The notes: generated by a model from the sequence alone, not told the origin. A DNA stretch of 64,000 nucleotides from Enterococcus hulanensis (GCF_005405485.1 NZ_BJED01000007.1:167931-231930), one strand, 5' to 3'. Counted from the first letter of the stretch, positions 7,663-16,656 are shown. Program-made: numbers and translations.

Positions 7663-8169
7663 TTACCAAAACTCACCAATAAATTTCTTTCTTCTTTCTG
7701 CATTCTTTTTATAGTTCTCGGGATTTCTTTGATAATAATCTTGATGCTCGGCCTCGGCTGGATAAAAAGCAGCAGCCGGTTCGATTTGCGTTACGATCGG
7801 TTGATCAAATCGGCCGCTATTTTGCAATGCCGAACGACTGTCTTCGGCGATCTTTCTTTGCTGCTCATCAAAATAATAGATGACCGGGCGATAGCTGCTG
7901 CCGCGATCTTCAAATTGACCGAAGGCATCTGTCGGGTCGGTTTGCTGCCAATAAATCTCAACTAATTCCTTAAAGGAAATCAAAGCCGGATCAAAAATTA
8001 TTTCAACGGCTTCTGTATGTCCTGTTGTTCCGCTTTTTACTTCTAAATAAGTAGGATTTGCTTTTGATCCTCCTGTGTAACCAGAAATCACTGATTCGAT
8101 TCCGGGCAGACTGTCAAACGGTTTGACCATACACCAAAAACATCCGCCTGCAAATATTGCTCGTTCCAT
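7663..8169 (-). CDS. msrA: Peptide methionine sulfoxide reductase A
   Basis: About 168 residues. The catalytic motif GGCFWC occurs at residues 8-13 ([17 protein letters not shown]), followed by VISGYTGG and TGHTEAVEI, and the family end block [13 protein letters not shown]. It reduces methionine-S-sulfoxide in proteins and as the free amino acid. I chose ATG 8169 with AGGTG upstream; a GTG at 8178 is possible and would add three residues. It lies only 10-19 bases after metQ, so it is co-transcribed from the T-box-controlled promoter. Linking a sulfoxide reductase to methionine uptake makes sense if the transporter also brings in oxidised methionine. Confidence 0.93.
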   Translation of the reverse strand: MERAIFAGGCFWCMVKPFDSLPGIESVISGYTGGSKANPTYLEVKSGTTGHTEAVEIIFDPALISFKELVEIYWQQTDPTDAFGQFEDRGSSYRPVIYYFDEQQRKIAEDSRSALQNSGRFDQPIVTQIEPAAAFYPAEAEHQDYYQRNPENYKKNAERRKKFIGEFW

Positions 8170-8188
8170 TCTTTTCACCTATCCTTTT

Positions 8189-9004
8189 TTATTCATTCAC
8201 GGGAACGATCGAGCCGCCCCATTTTTTCTCGATCCATTTTTGGACTTTAGGTTCATGCAGGACTTCAACGATTTTTTTGAGGTCCTCATTATTTTTATCA
8301 CTCGATTTCACCGCGACAATATTGACATAAGGAGAATCGTTTTGTTCGATCATCAATGAGTCTTTTACTGGATTCAGTCCTTTTTCGTAGGCAAAGTTAG
8401 AGTTAATCGCCACCAGATCGCCTTCGTTGTTTTCATAGGCCGAAGTCAACAGCGTTGGATCGACACTATGTTCAAAAACCAAATTCTTAGGATTTTCTGT
8501 AATGTCGTCGAAGGTAGCCTTGTCGATCGCTATGCCGGATTTGATTTTTATCAACTTATTTTTGACAAAAATATTCAACACACGTCCCCATTCAGAAGGT
8601 ACATTTGAAACGATCACTTTTGCTCCATTTGGAATATCACTGACTTTTTTTATCTTATGCGAGTAAATCCCCATCGGTTCCAGATGGATTGCTCCAATAT
8701 TTGAAAATTTATAGCCGTTCTCTTTCTTTTGCAGGTTAAAATACGGAACGGTTGAAAAATAATTGGCATCAATATCTCCATTTTCTAAAGCCTTATTCGG
8801 CAAAACATAGTCATCGAACTTTACAATTTCCAAGTCAATTCCTTTTTTCTTCAGCTCAGGCTTGATATGCTCCAAAATCTCCGCATGGGGCGTTGGCGAA
8901 GCGCCAATTTTCACCTTATCTGTTTTCTCAGCCCCACTTGAAGTACAAGCTGATAGTAATAAAAAGCAACTTAAAACCAAAATTACGAAACCAAATTTTT
9001 TCAT
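8189..9004 (-). CDS. metQ: MetQ/NlpA-family methionine-binding lipoprotein
   Basis: 271 residues with a lipoprotein signal peptide ending in LLLSAC (Cys20). The mature part has the NlpA/MetQ hallmarks: KIGASPTPHAEILEHIKPEL, DDYVLPNKALENGDIDANYF and PSEWGRVLNIF. It delivers methionine (and often its D- or sulfoxide forms) to the MetNI ABC transporter. No metN/metI lies alongside, so this is a stand-alone binding protein that must use a transporter elsewhere. It is preceded by a T-box leader and a good sigma-A promoter and followed closely by msrA. Confidence 0.9.
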   Translation of the reverse strand: MKKFGFVILVLSCFLLLSACTSSGAEKTDKVKIGASPTPHAEILEHIKPELKKKGIDLEIVKFDDYVLPNKALENGDIDANYFSTVPYFNLQKKENGYKFSNIGAIHLEPMGIYSHKIKKVSDIPNGAKVIVSNVPSEWGRVLNIFVKNKLIKIKSGIAIDKATFDDITENPKNLVFEHSVDPTLLTSAYENNEGDLVAINSNFAYEKGLNPVKDSLMIEQNDSPYVNIVAVKSSDKNNEDLKKIVEVLHEPKVQKWIEKKWGGSIVPVNE

Positions 9005-9050
9005 ACAAACACTCTCCCAATTCTTTTTGACAAATAAAAAAAATATCCAT

Positions 9051-9315
9051 CCCTTTATCTACCAGCTTACTGATAAATAAAGGGACGAATATTTTCGCGT
9101 TACCACCCTTATTCGCATTATTCTCAAAATAATACCTCAACGATACAAACATATCCGGCGATATAACGGTCGCTTCCCGTCCAGCTTGCGTGAACAAGCT
9201 GAAGACTCAGAGCTCATCTTCATTGATTTTCCACGATCCCTCTTTTCACCTGCCGAGGGTCTCTTTAATCGTTTCACGATCAATTACTCTTCTCTTCAAT
9301 GTCTCATTATTGATT
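9051..9315 (-). promoter_or_regulatory. T-box riboswitch leader (probably tRNA-Met) of metQ-msrA
   Basis: The minus strand carries the T-box core GGGTGGTAACGCG (within 9097-9110), the sequence that pairs with the tRNA acceptor end. Just downstream is the terminator: CCCTTTAT (9083-9076) with ATAAAGGG (9058-9051) and a T-run. Upstream, the base of Stem I pairs TGAAGA with TCTTCA, and its 3' side contains ATG triplets at 9221-9223 and 9215-9217 as candidate specifier codons. Both read methionine, in keeping with metQ downstream. Uncharged tRNA-Met would favour the antiterminator and switch the operon on. Confidence 0.88.
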
Positions 9316-9321
9316 GGGTCA

Positions 9322-9350
9322 ATTCTAATATAAACAAAACTGTTTTGCAA
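9322..9350 (-). promoter_or_regulatory. Sigma-A promoter of the T-box leader
   Basis: -35 TTGCAA (9350-9345), 17-bp spacer, -10 TAGAAT (9327-9322). Transcription would begin near 9315, just before Stem I. Confidence 0.7.
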
Positions 9351-9366
9351 CAAGAAATTATCAAAA

Positions 9367-9400
9367 GAAAACTCCTTACGCTTATTTGTAAGGAGTTTTC
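9367..9400 (-). terminator. Intrinsic terminator after the HAD gene
   Basis: 13-bp perfect stem GAAAACTCCTTAC (9367-9379) with GTAAGGAGTTTTC (9388-9400), followed by Ts on the minus strand. It separates the HAD gene from the metQ promoter. Confidence 0.85.
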
Positions 9401-9407
9401 TTTATAT

Positions 9408-10040
9408 TTACTTGGCTAAACGCGGCAATGTAATTAATTCATTTAGATCATTAATGATACTATCAGCCGCTGTTTGATCCATCTGAAAAGGCTGTTTTAA
9501 AGCAACTGTGTATATGCCGGCTGCTTTAGCCGCGGCAATCCCTAAGGTGGAATCCTCAACTGCTAGGTTGTCATCGCAAGCTAGTTTAGCTTGGCAAATT
9601 AAATAGATTTCCGGATTGGGTTTGCTTTCTCTTACCTCTTCTCCGCTGATCGTATAAGAAAAATAATTCTTCAATTGGCAATCCATTAGCATCTGATCAA
9701 TCTCGCTGCGAGGCGAGGACGATGCCAAACCTAGAGAAAAACCAGCGTCAGTTAAAGCATTCAACACTTGAGGCACTGAATCTCTTAATGCTTTTGAAAA
9801 ATCAATGCGATGCTGTGTTTTATAATGAAGGTATTCTTGACGAAGCTGTTCCCGCTTGATTTCATCGTTAGGAATCAGCACCTCCCAGGTTTGTTTTTCA
9901 GAGTTGCCAACATAGTCATCAAATTGATCCGAGCCCGGCCGGATTCCTTTGGCTCTAAAAAAATCCATTCGACGTTCGAAATAGAACGGCTCACTATCGA
10001 TTAATACCCCATCCATATCAAATATTATTGCTTTTTTCAT
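9408..10040 (-). CDS. HAD-superfamily hydrolase (beta-phosphoglucomutase/sugar-phosphatase type)
   Basis: 210 residues. HAD motif I is IIFDMDGVLIDSEPFY (nucleophile Asp8, acid Asp10), motif II LGLASSSPRS, motif III Lys in ESKPNPEIYL and motif IV LAVEDSTLGIAAAKAAG. An alpha-helical cap lies between motif I and II, as in subfamily IA phosphatases and beta-phosphoglucomutases. It starts 8 bases after the LevR-like activator, so it belongs to that transcript and may dephosphorylate or isomerise a sugar phosphate produced by the PTS operon. The exact substrate cannot be told. Confidence 0.85.
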   Translation of the reverse strand: MKKAIIFDMDGVLIDSEPFYFERRMDFFRAKGIRPGSDQFDDYVGNSEKQTWEVLIPNDEIKREQLRQEYLHYKTQHRIDFSKALRDSVPQVLNALTDAGFSLGLASSSPRSEIDQMLMDCQLKNYFSYTISGEEVRESKPNPEIYLICQAKLACDDNLAVEDSTLGIAAAKAAGIYTVALKQPFQMDQTAADSIINDLNELITLPRLAK

Positions 10041-10048
10041 TTTTTCAC

Positions 10049-12778
10049 CTAGTCCTTCACAATGTCATTTAATAAGCGCAGCTCCAACAAAGGAATCTCG
10101 ATCGTATATTCCTTTTCTACTTTCTGAAACGCCTGATGAATCAATTCCATATTATGGCCTTCTTGTTGGACATAGTCTTCAATATCCTCTTGCTCATCCA
10201 CACTTTCCTTGCGTAAAATTCGTTCGATCATAGAACAGCAATGCATATACAGCAGGAACAGCTGATTATTTGAAAACTCGATTCCCATTAATTTCTCAAG
10301 CTCCATTACAGCTTTTTGAACAAGCCTAAGGACCTTCGTCGCATCAAGGATCGTTAAATTCTCCACGATTTTATTAATTGAGAAATTGAAGATCAACTGA
10401 CTTTTGAAGACTTCATCGTCAATATCGACTTGTTCATGCAGAATTTGAGCAAATTCTGAAACCGCTTCTCCATTAATCAGCTGATCCAAGCCAATATAAG
10501 GAACTTGATTGATCTTTGGATTTTCCGTGCCGACGATCATTAAAACATCATACAGCTGAAATGGGGTTTCATACATTTTGTTTTCCGCTAGTTTTTTATA
10601 ATCATAAGGCAGGATCGTCAGCTCTTTTGCAGAATCACCCAAACATTTCTGCAAAATCTCTTGGATCTGAGTCGCACTGCCCATTCCAGTGTAACAGCAA
10701 GTAAGGATCGCTTTTTTCTTATTCACTTCTGGAATGATCAACTGTTTTTGGATGCGATTTTCCACCGTTATTGCTTCATACACATCGGTCACGCTATTGC
10801 CGTTAATGATATGCTGGCCTACTTCTAAAACAAGCGGCGTGCTAACATTATCAATGATGACTAAGGGGCTCTTTATATGATTCGATAAGCGTTCCCCTAA
10901 TTGATTAAAAGAACCCATATCCACCAGTAAAATCAAGCCAGAGTCTGTACGATAATCATTGATATAACGAATGATTTGCGCTTCTACCTTATCCAAAGTA
11001 ATATTGATCGGCATGTCATAGGCTTGAAAGACATTTTTTCCCAGCATGCGATTCACGACATTGGCTAAGCTGCTGGCGGTTGAATAGCCATGAGCCAATA
11101 CCACACATTTCACATCATTTGGCAGGTCGCTGATTTGCAGACTGTAAAAATAGAAAGTGACAAAAACAATGTCTTCTTCCAGTAATTGCTGGTCTAACTG
11201 TTGAGACAGATAATTCAACAGTTTTTTCGCATACCAAAAAGGCGTTTCCAAAAAGGTATCCAAAAATTCCATCAGCTCATTTTTTTGCTCTTGCCATTCA
11301 TAATGACTGCTCAATATATCGGTATTGTCCTTCAAATATAGATAACTGGCTAAAGAAACTACCCGATTACCATCTTGCTCGAAGCCATAATTTTCATACA
11401 TCATATCCAAGGTTTGGCGAATATGGTAAGTCAATACTGAATACAGCGATTCTTCTTTTTCATAGGTCCCCTGAAAAATGAATTCATCCATCATCTGAGT
11501 GACCCGAGCCACATTATCCTCAATAAACTTATTTGCCAGATTCTCTTTTTGTTTAACCTTTTTGAAGTCTGAAACAACTTCAGTAAAGAAATTTCGCAGC
11601 AGCTGGGTTTCTTTGCTTTCCAAATGGATTTGCTGCGTGGTATTTGGCAGATAGGTTCGATTGGACATCTTCTTTTTCGGCTTGCTGAATTGTTCTTTGA
11701 ACTTGAGATTGTATTCCAACGGCAAATCCTTTAAACGAACAGCAATCGTTTCCCGGTTTTTCTGATGAACATAAGCATTGCCGCAGGCGTACTTGATAAT
11801 GTTCTTGATCTTGCCGACATTTCCTTCTAAATCACTGTTTAATAGAAAATCGATCATTTGGTAAGAAACCTGCAGCTCCTTATCAAGGATATTGCTCTCT
11901 GTAATAAAGAAGGAGTCAATCAAACGCAGACGTTCTGATTGTGGCCGATTCTGGAATTTTGGCAAGGTAACGATGACTGGCAGCCGTCTTAAAAAAGTCG
12001 GCAAAAAGGCCGAATAAACATTTTCAGTCGTCGCAAAGATCAGACGAACATTGGCTTTTCGCCGAATACTCGTATCCCCCATCGGCGAAAACTCGCCAGA
12101 ATCCATGAAAGTAAATAATTTTTCCTGGCCCTCTTCTGATAGACGATGAACCTCATCTAAAAATAAGATCCCGCCATCTGCCTTTTCAATCAGGCCGCTG
12201 TGTTCATTATCTGCTCCCGTGAAGGCCCCTTTGGTATGGCCAAATAATGCCGAGGATAGTAATTCCGGATTATTAAAATACTGGGCACAGTTATAAGCGA
12301 TAAACGGAGCCTTCCCATCGATTACTTTTTGCTCTTTGGCATATTCATAGATTTTTTCTGCTAAAAAAGTTTTGCCCGAACCGCTGACTCCCATCAATAA
12401 GATCGGTAATCCATTATGAGGATATAAAACAGCCGTCTTGATTTGATCGATGGCTTCCTTTAAGCTGCCGTTTGCTCCGATGATTTTTTCGATCGCAGTT
12501 CCTTGGTCCTGTGCAAACAATTCCTCCAACGAATCATACTCTAATTTGACAGTCTCAATCGAGGCATCCTCTAAAGCTTTCTTATGTAGGAACAAGACGG
12601 GGTAGCTCTTTATTTTTACTAGTTCCCCCTCGCGAAATGCTTGATTCAAGTAGCTGCTGATGGTACTTCGATTTAGTTGCAGTGACTCAGCGATCTTATA
12701 AGCCGAAAAACGCTCCTCGGACCCCTCTTTTAAATTCATTGTCAGTTCATATAAATAGTCATCTAATTCTTTTTTCAT
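10049..12778 (-). CDS. LevR/GfrR-like sigma-54-dependent PTS operon activator
   Basis: 909 residues. Order: N-terminal helix-turn-helix (about 20-60, YKIAESLQLNRSTISSYLNQ); AAA+ domain (about 100-340) with Walker A GVSGSGKT, the sigma-54-contacting loop GAFTGAD and Walker B GGILFLDEVHRLS; PRD1 (about 440-540); an EIIA-Man-like domain with LAHGYSTASSLA (phospho-His candidate); an EIIB-like domain with CCYTGMGSA; and a C-terminal PRD2 (about 800-909). This is the layout of LevR, ManR and GfrR, which are phosphorylated by PTS proteins and activate -24/-12 promoters. A matching promoter lies at 16543-16558. A TATACAAT box near 12822-12829 suggests its own promoter after the upstream terminator. 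Confidence 0.93.
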   Translation of the reverse strand: MKKELDDYLYELTMNLKEGSEERFSAYKIAESLQLNRSTISSYLNQAFREGELVKIKSYPVLFLHKKALEDASIETVKLEYDSLEELFAQDQGTAIEKIIGANGSLKEAIDQIKTAVLYPHNGLPILLMGVSGSGKTFLAEKIYEYAKEQKVIDGKAPFIAYNCAQYFNNPELLSSALFGHTKGAFTGADNEHSGLIEKADGGILFLDEVHRLSEEGQEKLFTFMDSGEFSPMGDTSIRRKANVRLIFATTENVYSAFLPTFLRRLPVIVTLPKFQNRPQSERLRLIDSFFITESNILDKELQVSYQMIDFLLNSDLEGNVGKIKNIIKYACGNAYVHQKNRETIAVRLKDLPLEYNLKFKEQFSKPKKKMSNRTYLPNTTQQIHLESKETQLLRNFFTEVVSDFKKVKQKENLANKFIEDNVARVTQMMDEFIFQGTYEKEESLYSVLTYHIRQTLDMMYENYGFEQDGNRVVSLASYLYLKDNTDILSSHYEWQEQKNELMEFLDTFLETPFWYAKKLLNYLSQQLDQQLLEEDIVFVTFYFYSLQISDLPNDVKCVVLAHGYSTASSLANVVNRMLGKNVFQAYDMPINITLDKVEAQIIRYINDYRTDSGLILLVDMGSFNQLGERLSNHIKSPLVIIDNVSTPLVLEVGQHIINGNSVTDVYEAITVENRIQKQLIIPEVNKKKAILTCCYTGMGSATQIQEILQKCLGDSAKELTILPYDYKKLAENKMYETPFQLYDVLMIVGTENPKINQVPYIGLDQLINGEAVSEFAQILHEQVDIDDEVFKSQLIFNFSINKIVENLTILDATKVLRLVQKAVMELEKLMGIEFSNNQLFLLYMHCCSMIERILRKESVDEQEDIEDYVQQEGHNMELIHQAFQKVEKEYTIEIPLLELRLLNDIVKD

Positions 12779-12868
12779 TTTTCATCACCTGCTTTTCATC
12801 GATTTTTGTACCTTCATCTCTATTGTATAGCATTTCATTTGTTCTAAGGCTCATAAATTTTTAATAAA

Positions 12869-12905
12869 GCGAAAAAACCGAGACGAAGTATCTCAGTTTT
12901 TTCGC
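12869..12905 (-). terminator. Intrinsic terminator after the PTS-operon deglycase
   Basis: GCGAAAAAACCGAGA (12869-12883) pairs with TCTCAGTTTTTTCGC (12891-12905), with one mismatch-type pair. On the minus strand it ends the sigma-54 operon before the activator gene. Confidence 0.75.
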
Positions 12906-12919
12906 AATTTTTTTTGCGA

Positions 12920-13897
12920 CTAGTAAGAAAGTTTCCACATATAGCGACGTTTGGTTAATGGATGTTCTCTGGCATAAGATAGCTCTTCAGCATAGACTCT
13001 GAATACTGCTGTGATCACAAATGGATTGAAGTAATCTAACACTTCCTTCTCAATATGAGCAGATAATCCATAGTCCAACGCATCCACAACCTCTGTTTTT
13101 GCATCAAAGCGATCTAAAAAGGCTAATGCGCGAGAATCGATCGCCCGTGTTTTTCCATCATTCATTAATAGGATGAATGGCACGTCCTTGTCAACGATCT
13201 CAAATGGGCCATGGAAGAATTCGCCGGCATGGAATGTACCTGAATTGATCCATTGCATTTCCATCATCAAGCAAACTGATGATGAGTAAGCAACTTCGTG
13301 TGTTGCACCGCTACTCATGATGTAGATAACTTTTTCATCTTTAAAACGTTGAGCAAATTGCTTAGCAGCTTTTCGTGCTGATTCTGCACTTTCTTGTGCC
13401 AAATCATAAATCTTAGCAAAAGCGTCCAGCATTTTGTCATAGTGTTCATAGCCTTCAACTTGGTTCAATAATTCTACCGCCAGTAATAAGCAGTATCCGG
13501 TTTTTTCAAGTTTGGTTGCATAGTTTTCAGCAAATCCATGATAAATCACATAATCTGCATCTTTTGTTAACGGCGCGTCAATTATTCGTGTTAAACTAAT
13601 TACTGTAGCACCTTTATCTTTGGCAACTGCATTGGCTTCTACTGTTTCTGGAGTTGCACCTCCAAGTGAAGCCGAGATCACAACTGTGCTCTCATCGACC
13701 GAAGTTGGTGTCGCAAAGTTGAATTCGTTGGCTGTGTAGTGACTGATGCGTAATTGTTTCGCATTTTGGTCTAAAAAGTATTTTGCTGGATACAAATCTG
13801 CTTTTGATGCGCCGCAGCCAACGAAAACAACGTGTTTCACTTCTTGTTTTCCTACAATCTCTCTGATAATTTCTTTTGCTTCCATCGTTGAATTCAT
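12920..13897 (-). CDS. SIS-domain sugar deglycase (fructoselysine/glucoselysine-6-phosphate deglycase type), last gene of the PTS operon
   Basis: 325 residues with tandem SIS folds. SIS1 begins VKHVVFVGCGASKADLYPAKYF and SIS2 has VIYIMSSGATHEVAYSSSVCLM. FHAGEFFHGPFEIVD is the conserved active-site block of the FrlB/GfrE/GfrF and GlmS-isomerase-like group, and the protein ends RRYMWKLSY. Such enzymes split amino-sugar Amadori 6-phosphates into a hexose 6-phosphate and the amino acid. It follows the IID gene by 87 bases, with GAGGAGG before the ATG. The PTS would supply the phosphorylated substrate. The paralogue at 16806-17789 shares its design but is regulated separately. Exact substrate is inferred from the operon plan. 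Confidence 0.82.
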   Translation of the reverse strand: MNSTMEAKEIIREIVGKQEVKHVVFVGCGASKADLYPAKYFLDQNAKQLRISHYTANEFNFATPTSVDESTVVISASLGGATPETVEANAVAKDKGATVISLTRIIDAPLTKDADYVIYHGFAENYATKLEKTGYCLLLAVELLNQVEGYEHYDKMLDAFAKIYDLAQESAESARKAAKQFAQRFKDEKVIYIMSSGATHEVAYSSSVCLMMEMQWINSGTFHAGEFFHGPFEIVDKDVPFILLMNDGKTRAIDSRALAFLDRFDAKTEVVDALDYGLSAHIEKEVLDYFNPFVITAVFRVYAEELSYAREHPLTKRRYMWKLSY

Positions 13898-13984
13898 TTT
13901 CTGAATTCCTCCTCAGTTTTTCTTTTTTTATTTAGAGAAACATTCTATGATATTTTTCCTCACAGAACTGCTTCAACTACCAAA

Positions 13985-14800
13985 TTAAACAAAAATTCCT
14001 AATGCGCTTAAAATCAATCCGCCGACAATACAAATCAAAAGCATGATACTCGTGTTTACCTTCTTTTGCAGCAGCCAATACATAAACATGGTTAAGGCAA
14101 ATGGCAGCATTTGCGGCATGATATTGTCTAAAACATCTTGTAAGATGAAGGTTTTACCAAATTTAATCGGTGTTGTGATTCCGATCATGCTGGCGATCAT
14201 TGCACCAATCACCATCAAACCGATAATCGAACATACATACATCACACGATCCATTAATCCGCCTTCGTATAATTTCGTTAAATATTTATTCCCCATGCTA
14301 TAACCAAATTTCCCGCCATAGTAAGTCACAAGAAATGATGGAACAAAGGAAATGATCATCGCTAGGATCGGACCTAAGATACTTCCCTGCTGAGCTAAAT
14401 TGATCCCTAAGCCGAATGCTAAAACACGCACAGTTCCTTGGAAGAAGGAATCGCCAATACCGGATAATGGTCCCATCAATGAAGTTTTTACAGAGTTGAT
14501 CGTATCAGGGTTAAAGCCTTCTTGATCCTCATAGTATTGCTCTTCCATTGATGCCGCTAAACCTAATACGAATGCGCTTGTTTGCGGCGTGCAGTTGTAA
14601 TACAGCATGTGTCGTTGATAGGCTTCTTTTTTTAATTCTACATCCTTGGGATCTTTGTAAATACGGTCTAGCGTTGGTGCTATACCATATAAGAATCCCA
14701 TATTCATGGCACGTTCATAGTTCCAAGAATCTTGAATGGCCCATGAGCGCCAGAAAAATTGCCAATATTTACGAGCGTTTTGATCCTTTTCTTTTGCCAT
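13985..14800 (-). CDS. PTS mannose-family transporter subunit IID
   Basis: 271 residues. The start KYWQFFWRSWAIQDSWNYER is the typical IID N-terminus, followed by GFLYGIAPTLDRIYKD and SLMGPLSGIGDSFFQGT. The C-terminal half holds several membrane segments. IID forms the membrane channel with IIC in mannose-family PTS, importing and phosphorylating a sugar or Amadori compound. The gene starts 15 bases after IIC. Confidence 0.93.
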   Translation of the reverse strand: MAKEKDQNARKYWQFFWRSWAIQDSWNYERAMNMGFLYGIAPTLDRIYKDPKDVELKKEAYQRHMLYYNCTPQTSAFVLGLAASMEEQYYEDQEGFNPDTINSVKTSLMGPLSGIGDSFFQGTVRVLAFGLGINLAQQGSILGPILAMIISFVPSFLVTYYGGKFGYSMGNKYLTKLYEGGLMDRVMYVCSIIGLMVIGAMIASMIGITTPIKFGKTFILQDVLDNIMPQMLPFALTMFMYWLLQKKVNTSIMLLICIVGGLILSALGIFV

Positions 14801-14815
14801 TTTGTTAACCTCCTT

Positions 14816-15604
14816 TTATAAATCATCCAATGCATCAGGCTCTTCTGCTGAACCGTTACCGCCGCTGCCGCCAGATTTATTCGCTTCGATTTGATACATC
14901 ACAAACGCTACAATTCCCGCAAAGAGTGCGACACCGGTAATTCCTAGCCCTGAATAAGCCGTGATCAGGAAACCTAAAACTAAAAACGGCATCATCTTTT
15001 TAGACAGCATCGTTTGCAGCAGCAAAGCAAACCCATAGGCTGGCAGAAGCTTACTTGCCAAGCTTAATCCGTCAGTGATCCATTCAGGGATCGCATCGAC
15101 GATTGACTTAACCAAATCAGTACCGAAATAAATTGCTAAGAAAATCGGAATGAAATACATCAATGAATACAAGATCGTGCCCCAGACGATGTGGATGTGC
15201 TGGACCTGTTTGAACTTTCCTTCCTCAATCAAGGCATCGCCCCGGTGAGTCATACTAGCTAAGACCGTTCGCATCAATATCCCTAAAAGCTGTCCTAAAA
15301 TAGCGATCGGAATCGCGATCGTTAAAGCTGTTTCTGCATTTGAACCAGATAAAATAGCAAAAGCTGTTGCGATAATGGCACCTAAGGTCATATCAGCAGG
15401 CACTGCCGCGCCGACCTGAACCACTCCCAAAGAGATCAACTCAATCGATGCCCCGACGAGCAATCCTTTCTCCAAATCGCCTAAGGCCAAACCAACCAGC
15501 GTCCCAACGATCAACGGACGTTCGAAGTTCAAGCGGCCCAGCAAACGGGAGTCTAGCATGACAAACACACCAATCAATCCTAAAACTATTGATTGAACCA
15601 ACAT
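14816..15604 (-). CDS. PTS mannose-family transporter subunit IIC
   Basis: 262 residues, almost entirely membrane-spanning (about seven to eight helices). GTLVGLALGDLEKGLLVGAS and GAAVPADMTLGAIIATAFAI are characteristic of EIIC of the mannose/sorbose family. The short soluble tail ends GSGGNGSAEEPDALDDL. It works with IID as the permease and lies between IIB and IID in one transcript. Confidence 0.93.
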   Translation of the reverse strand: MLVQSIVLGLIGVFVMLDSRLLGRLNFERPLIVGTLVGLALGDLEKGLLVGASIELISLGVVQVGAAVPADMTLGAIIATAFAILSGSNAETALTIAIPIAILGQLLGILMRTVLASMTHRGDALIEEGKFKQVQHIHIVWGTILYSLMYFIPIFLAIYFGTDLVKSIVDAIPEWITDGLSLASKLLPAYGFALLLQTMLSKKMMPFLVLGFLITAYSGLGITGVALFAGIVAFVMYQIEANKSGGSGGNGSAEEPDALDDL

Positions 15605-15618
15605 TTAAAGCCCTCCTT

Positions 15619-16089
15619 TTAAATTAATTTATTTAAATCCTCTGATTTAGAGGTTGGTATCTGCTGCATATACTGTTTGATTCCCATCTCCTTTAATTTT
15701 CTGGCTTCCATCTGTTCCTCTTCGTTTAAGAAAATCGCACTGCCGAACTGCTTGCCATTATTTGTTTTTGGAATTCCGCCATAGTTAATTTCCTTGAGCT
15801 TGGGATACGCTTCGCAAAAGGCTAAGGTTTCTTTTGTATTTCCAAAAATCAGCATGATATTTTCTTTTAATGTTTCGACCTTTGGCATTTTTGTTAAGGC
15901 TTCTTCTACAGTAAAAATATTCAGCTTCACACCCGTTGGTTTGGCCAAATTCAGCGACATCTTCTTAAATTCATCCGTCGCCGCTTCGTGATTGATTACG
16001 ATAATGCGGTTGATCCCTTGGGATTTGGTCCAAGAAAAAACAACTTGTCCGTGCAATAATCGATAATCAATGCGTACTAGTTTAATCAT
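15619..16089 (-). CDS. PTS mannose-family transporter subunit IIB
   Basis: 156 residues. The phosphorylated histidine is His13 in VRIDYRLLHGQVVFSW, the signature of mannose-family IIB. IIB passes phosphate from IIA to the incoming sugar. Its start overlaps the IIA stop by 4 bases (ATGA), so the two are translationally coupled. Confidence 0.94.
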   Translation of the reverse strand: MIKLVRIDYRLLHGQVVFSWTKSQGINRIIVINHEAATDEFKKMSLNLAKPTGVKLNIFTVEEALTKMPKVETLKENIMLIFGNTKETLAFCEAYPKLKEINYGGIPKTNNGKQFGSAIFLNEEEQMEARKLKEMGIKQYMQQIPTSKSEDLNKLI

Positions 16090-16505
16090 AAATCGTCCCC
16101 TCCAATATTAATTTGTGTGGTCAATAACTGTTTGCAGTCGATCATGGCTTGGCGGCTTTCTTCAAGGAGCGCTGTCATTTGATCAGCGTCAATCTTGCCT
16201 GATTGAGTCGCGATGGAGATCACCAGCGGCAAATTCATGCCTGCAACCAGGTGAAGCTCAGGATACTGCTGCTGAAGTGTTAATAAGTCATTGTTGACGC
16301 TCCCGCCAAAAATATCTGTCAAAAGATAGACATCCTCGTAGCCGATTACTTCTAATAAATGCTCCACCTGATTCTTGATGGGCTCATCTTCATCGCGAAA
16401 TGCTGATAGCGCAAAAATATTCCCTTCATCACCAATAATCATTGATGCTGTCTGTTTTAATCCCTGCGAAAATTCTCCATGGCTTGCTAAAATAATCTTG
16501 TTCAT
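16086..16505 (-). CDS. PTS mannose-family transporter subunit IIA
   Basis: 139 residues. His9 in IILASHGEFSQGLKQT is the phosphorylation site of the EIIA-Man fold, and VYLLTDIFGGSVNNDLL is the second family block. It is the first gene behind the -24/-12 promoter. GGAGGATAGGG precedes the ATG. Confidence 0.94.
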   Translation of the reverse strand: MNKIILASHGEFSQGLKQTASMIIGDEGNIFALSAFRDEDEPIKNQVEHLLEVIGYEDVYLLTDIFGGSVNNDLLTLQQQYPELHLVAGMNLPLVISIATQSGKIDADQMTALLEESRQAMIDCKQLLTTQINIGGDDL

Positions 16506-16542
16506 TCCCTATCCTCCTTATAACTGTTCTCACTTTTATATA

Positions 16543-16558
16543 AGCAACTACCGTGCCA
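16543..16558 (-). promoter_or_regulatory. Sigma-54 (-24/-12) promoter of the PTS operon
   Basis: The minus strand reads TGGCACGGTAGTTGCT: -24 element TGGCAC (16558-16553), five bases, -12 element TTGCT (16547-16543). This is an essentially perfect RpoN promoter, 38 bases before the IIA start codon. It fits the GAFTGA-bearing activator encoded at 10049-12778. Confidence 0.93.
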
Positions 16559-16610
16559 ACTTTTGTTACAAGTCGTAAAGCTAGCTGTACCAAGGGTTGA
16601 TCAAACGCTT

Positions 16611-16656
16611 TCAACACTTCGGAAAGTGTTAGAAAAATTGTGTGGAGAAAGTGTTG
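16611..16656. promoter_or_regulatory. Candidate upstream activating sequences for the LevR-like activator
   Basis: Three copies of a CAACACTT-like motif lie 65-110 bases upstream of the -12 element: AACACTT at 16613-16619, inverted AAGTGTT at 16624-16630 (together a palindrome around CGGA), and AAAGTGTT at 16648-16655. The distance is right for enhancer sites of bacterial enhancer-binding proteins. Binding is inferred. Confidence 0.6.
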
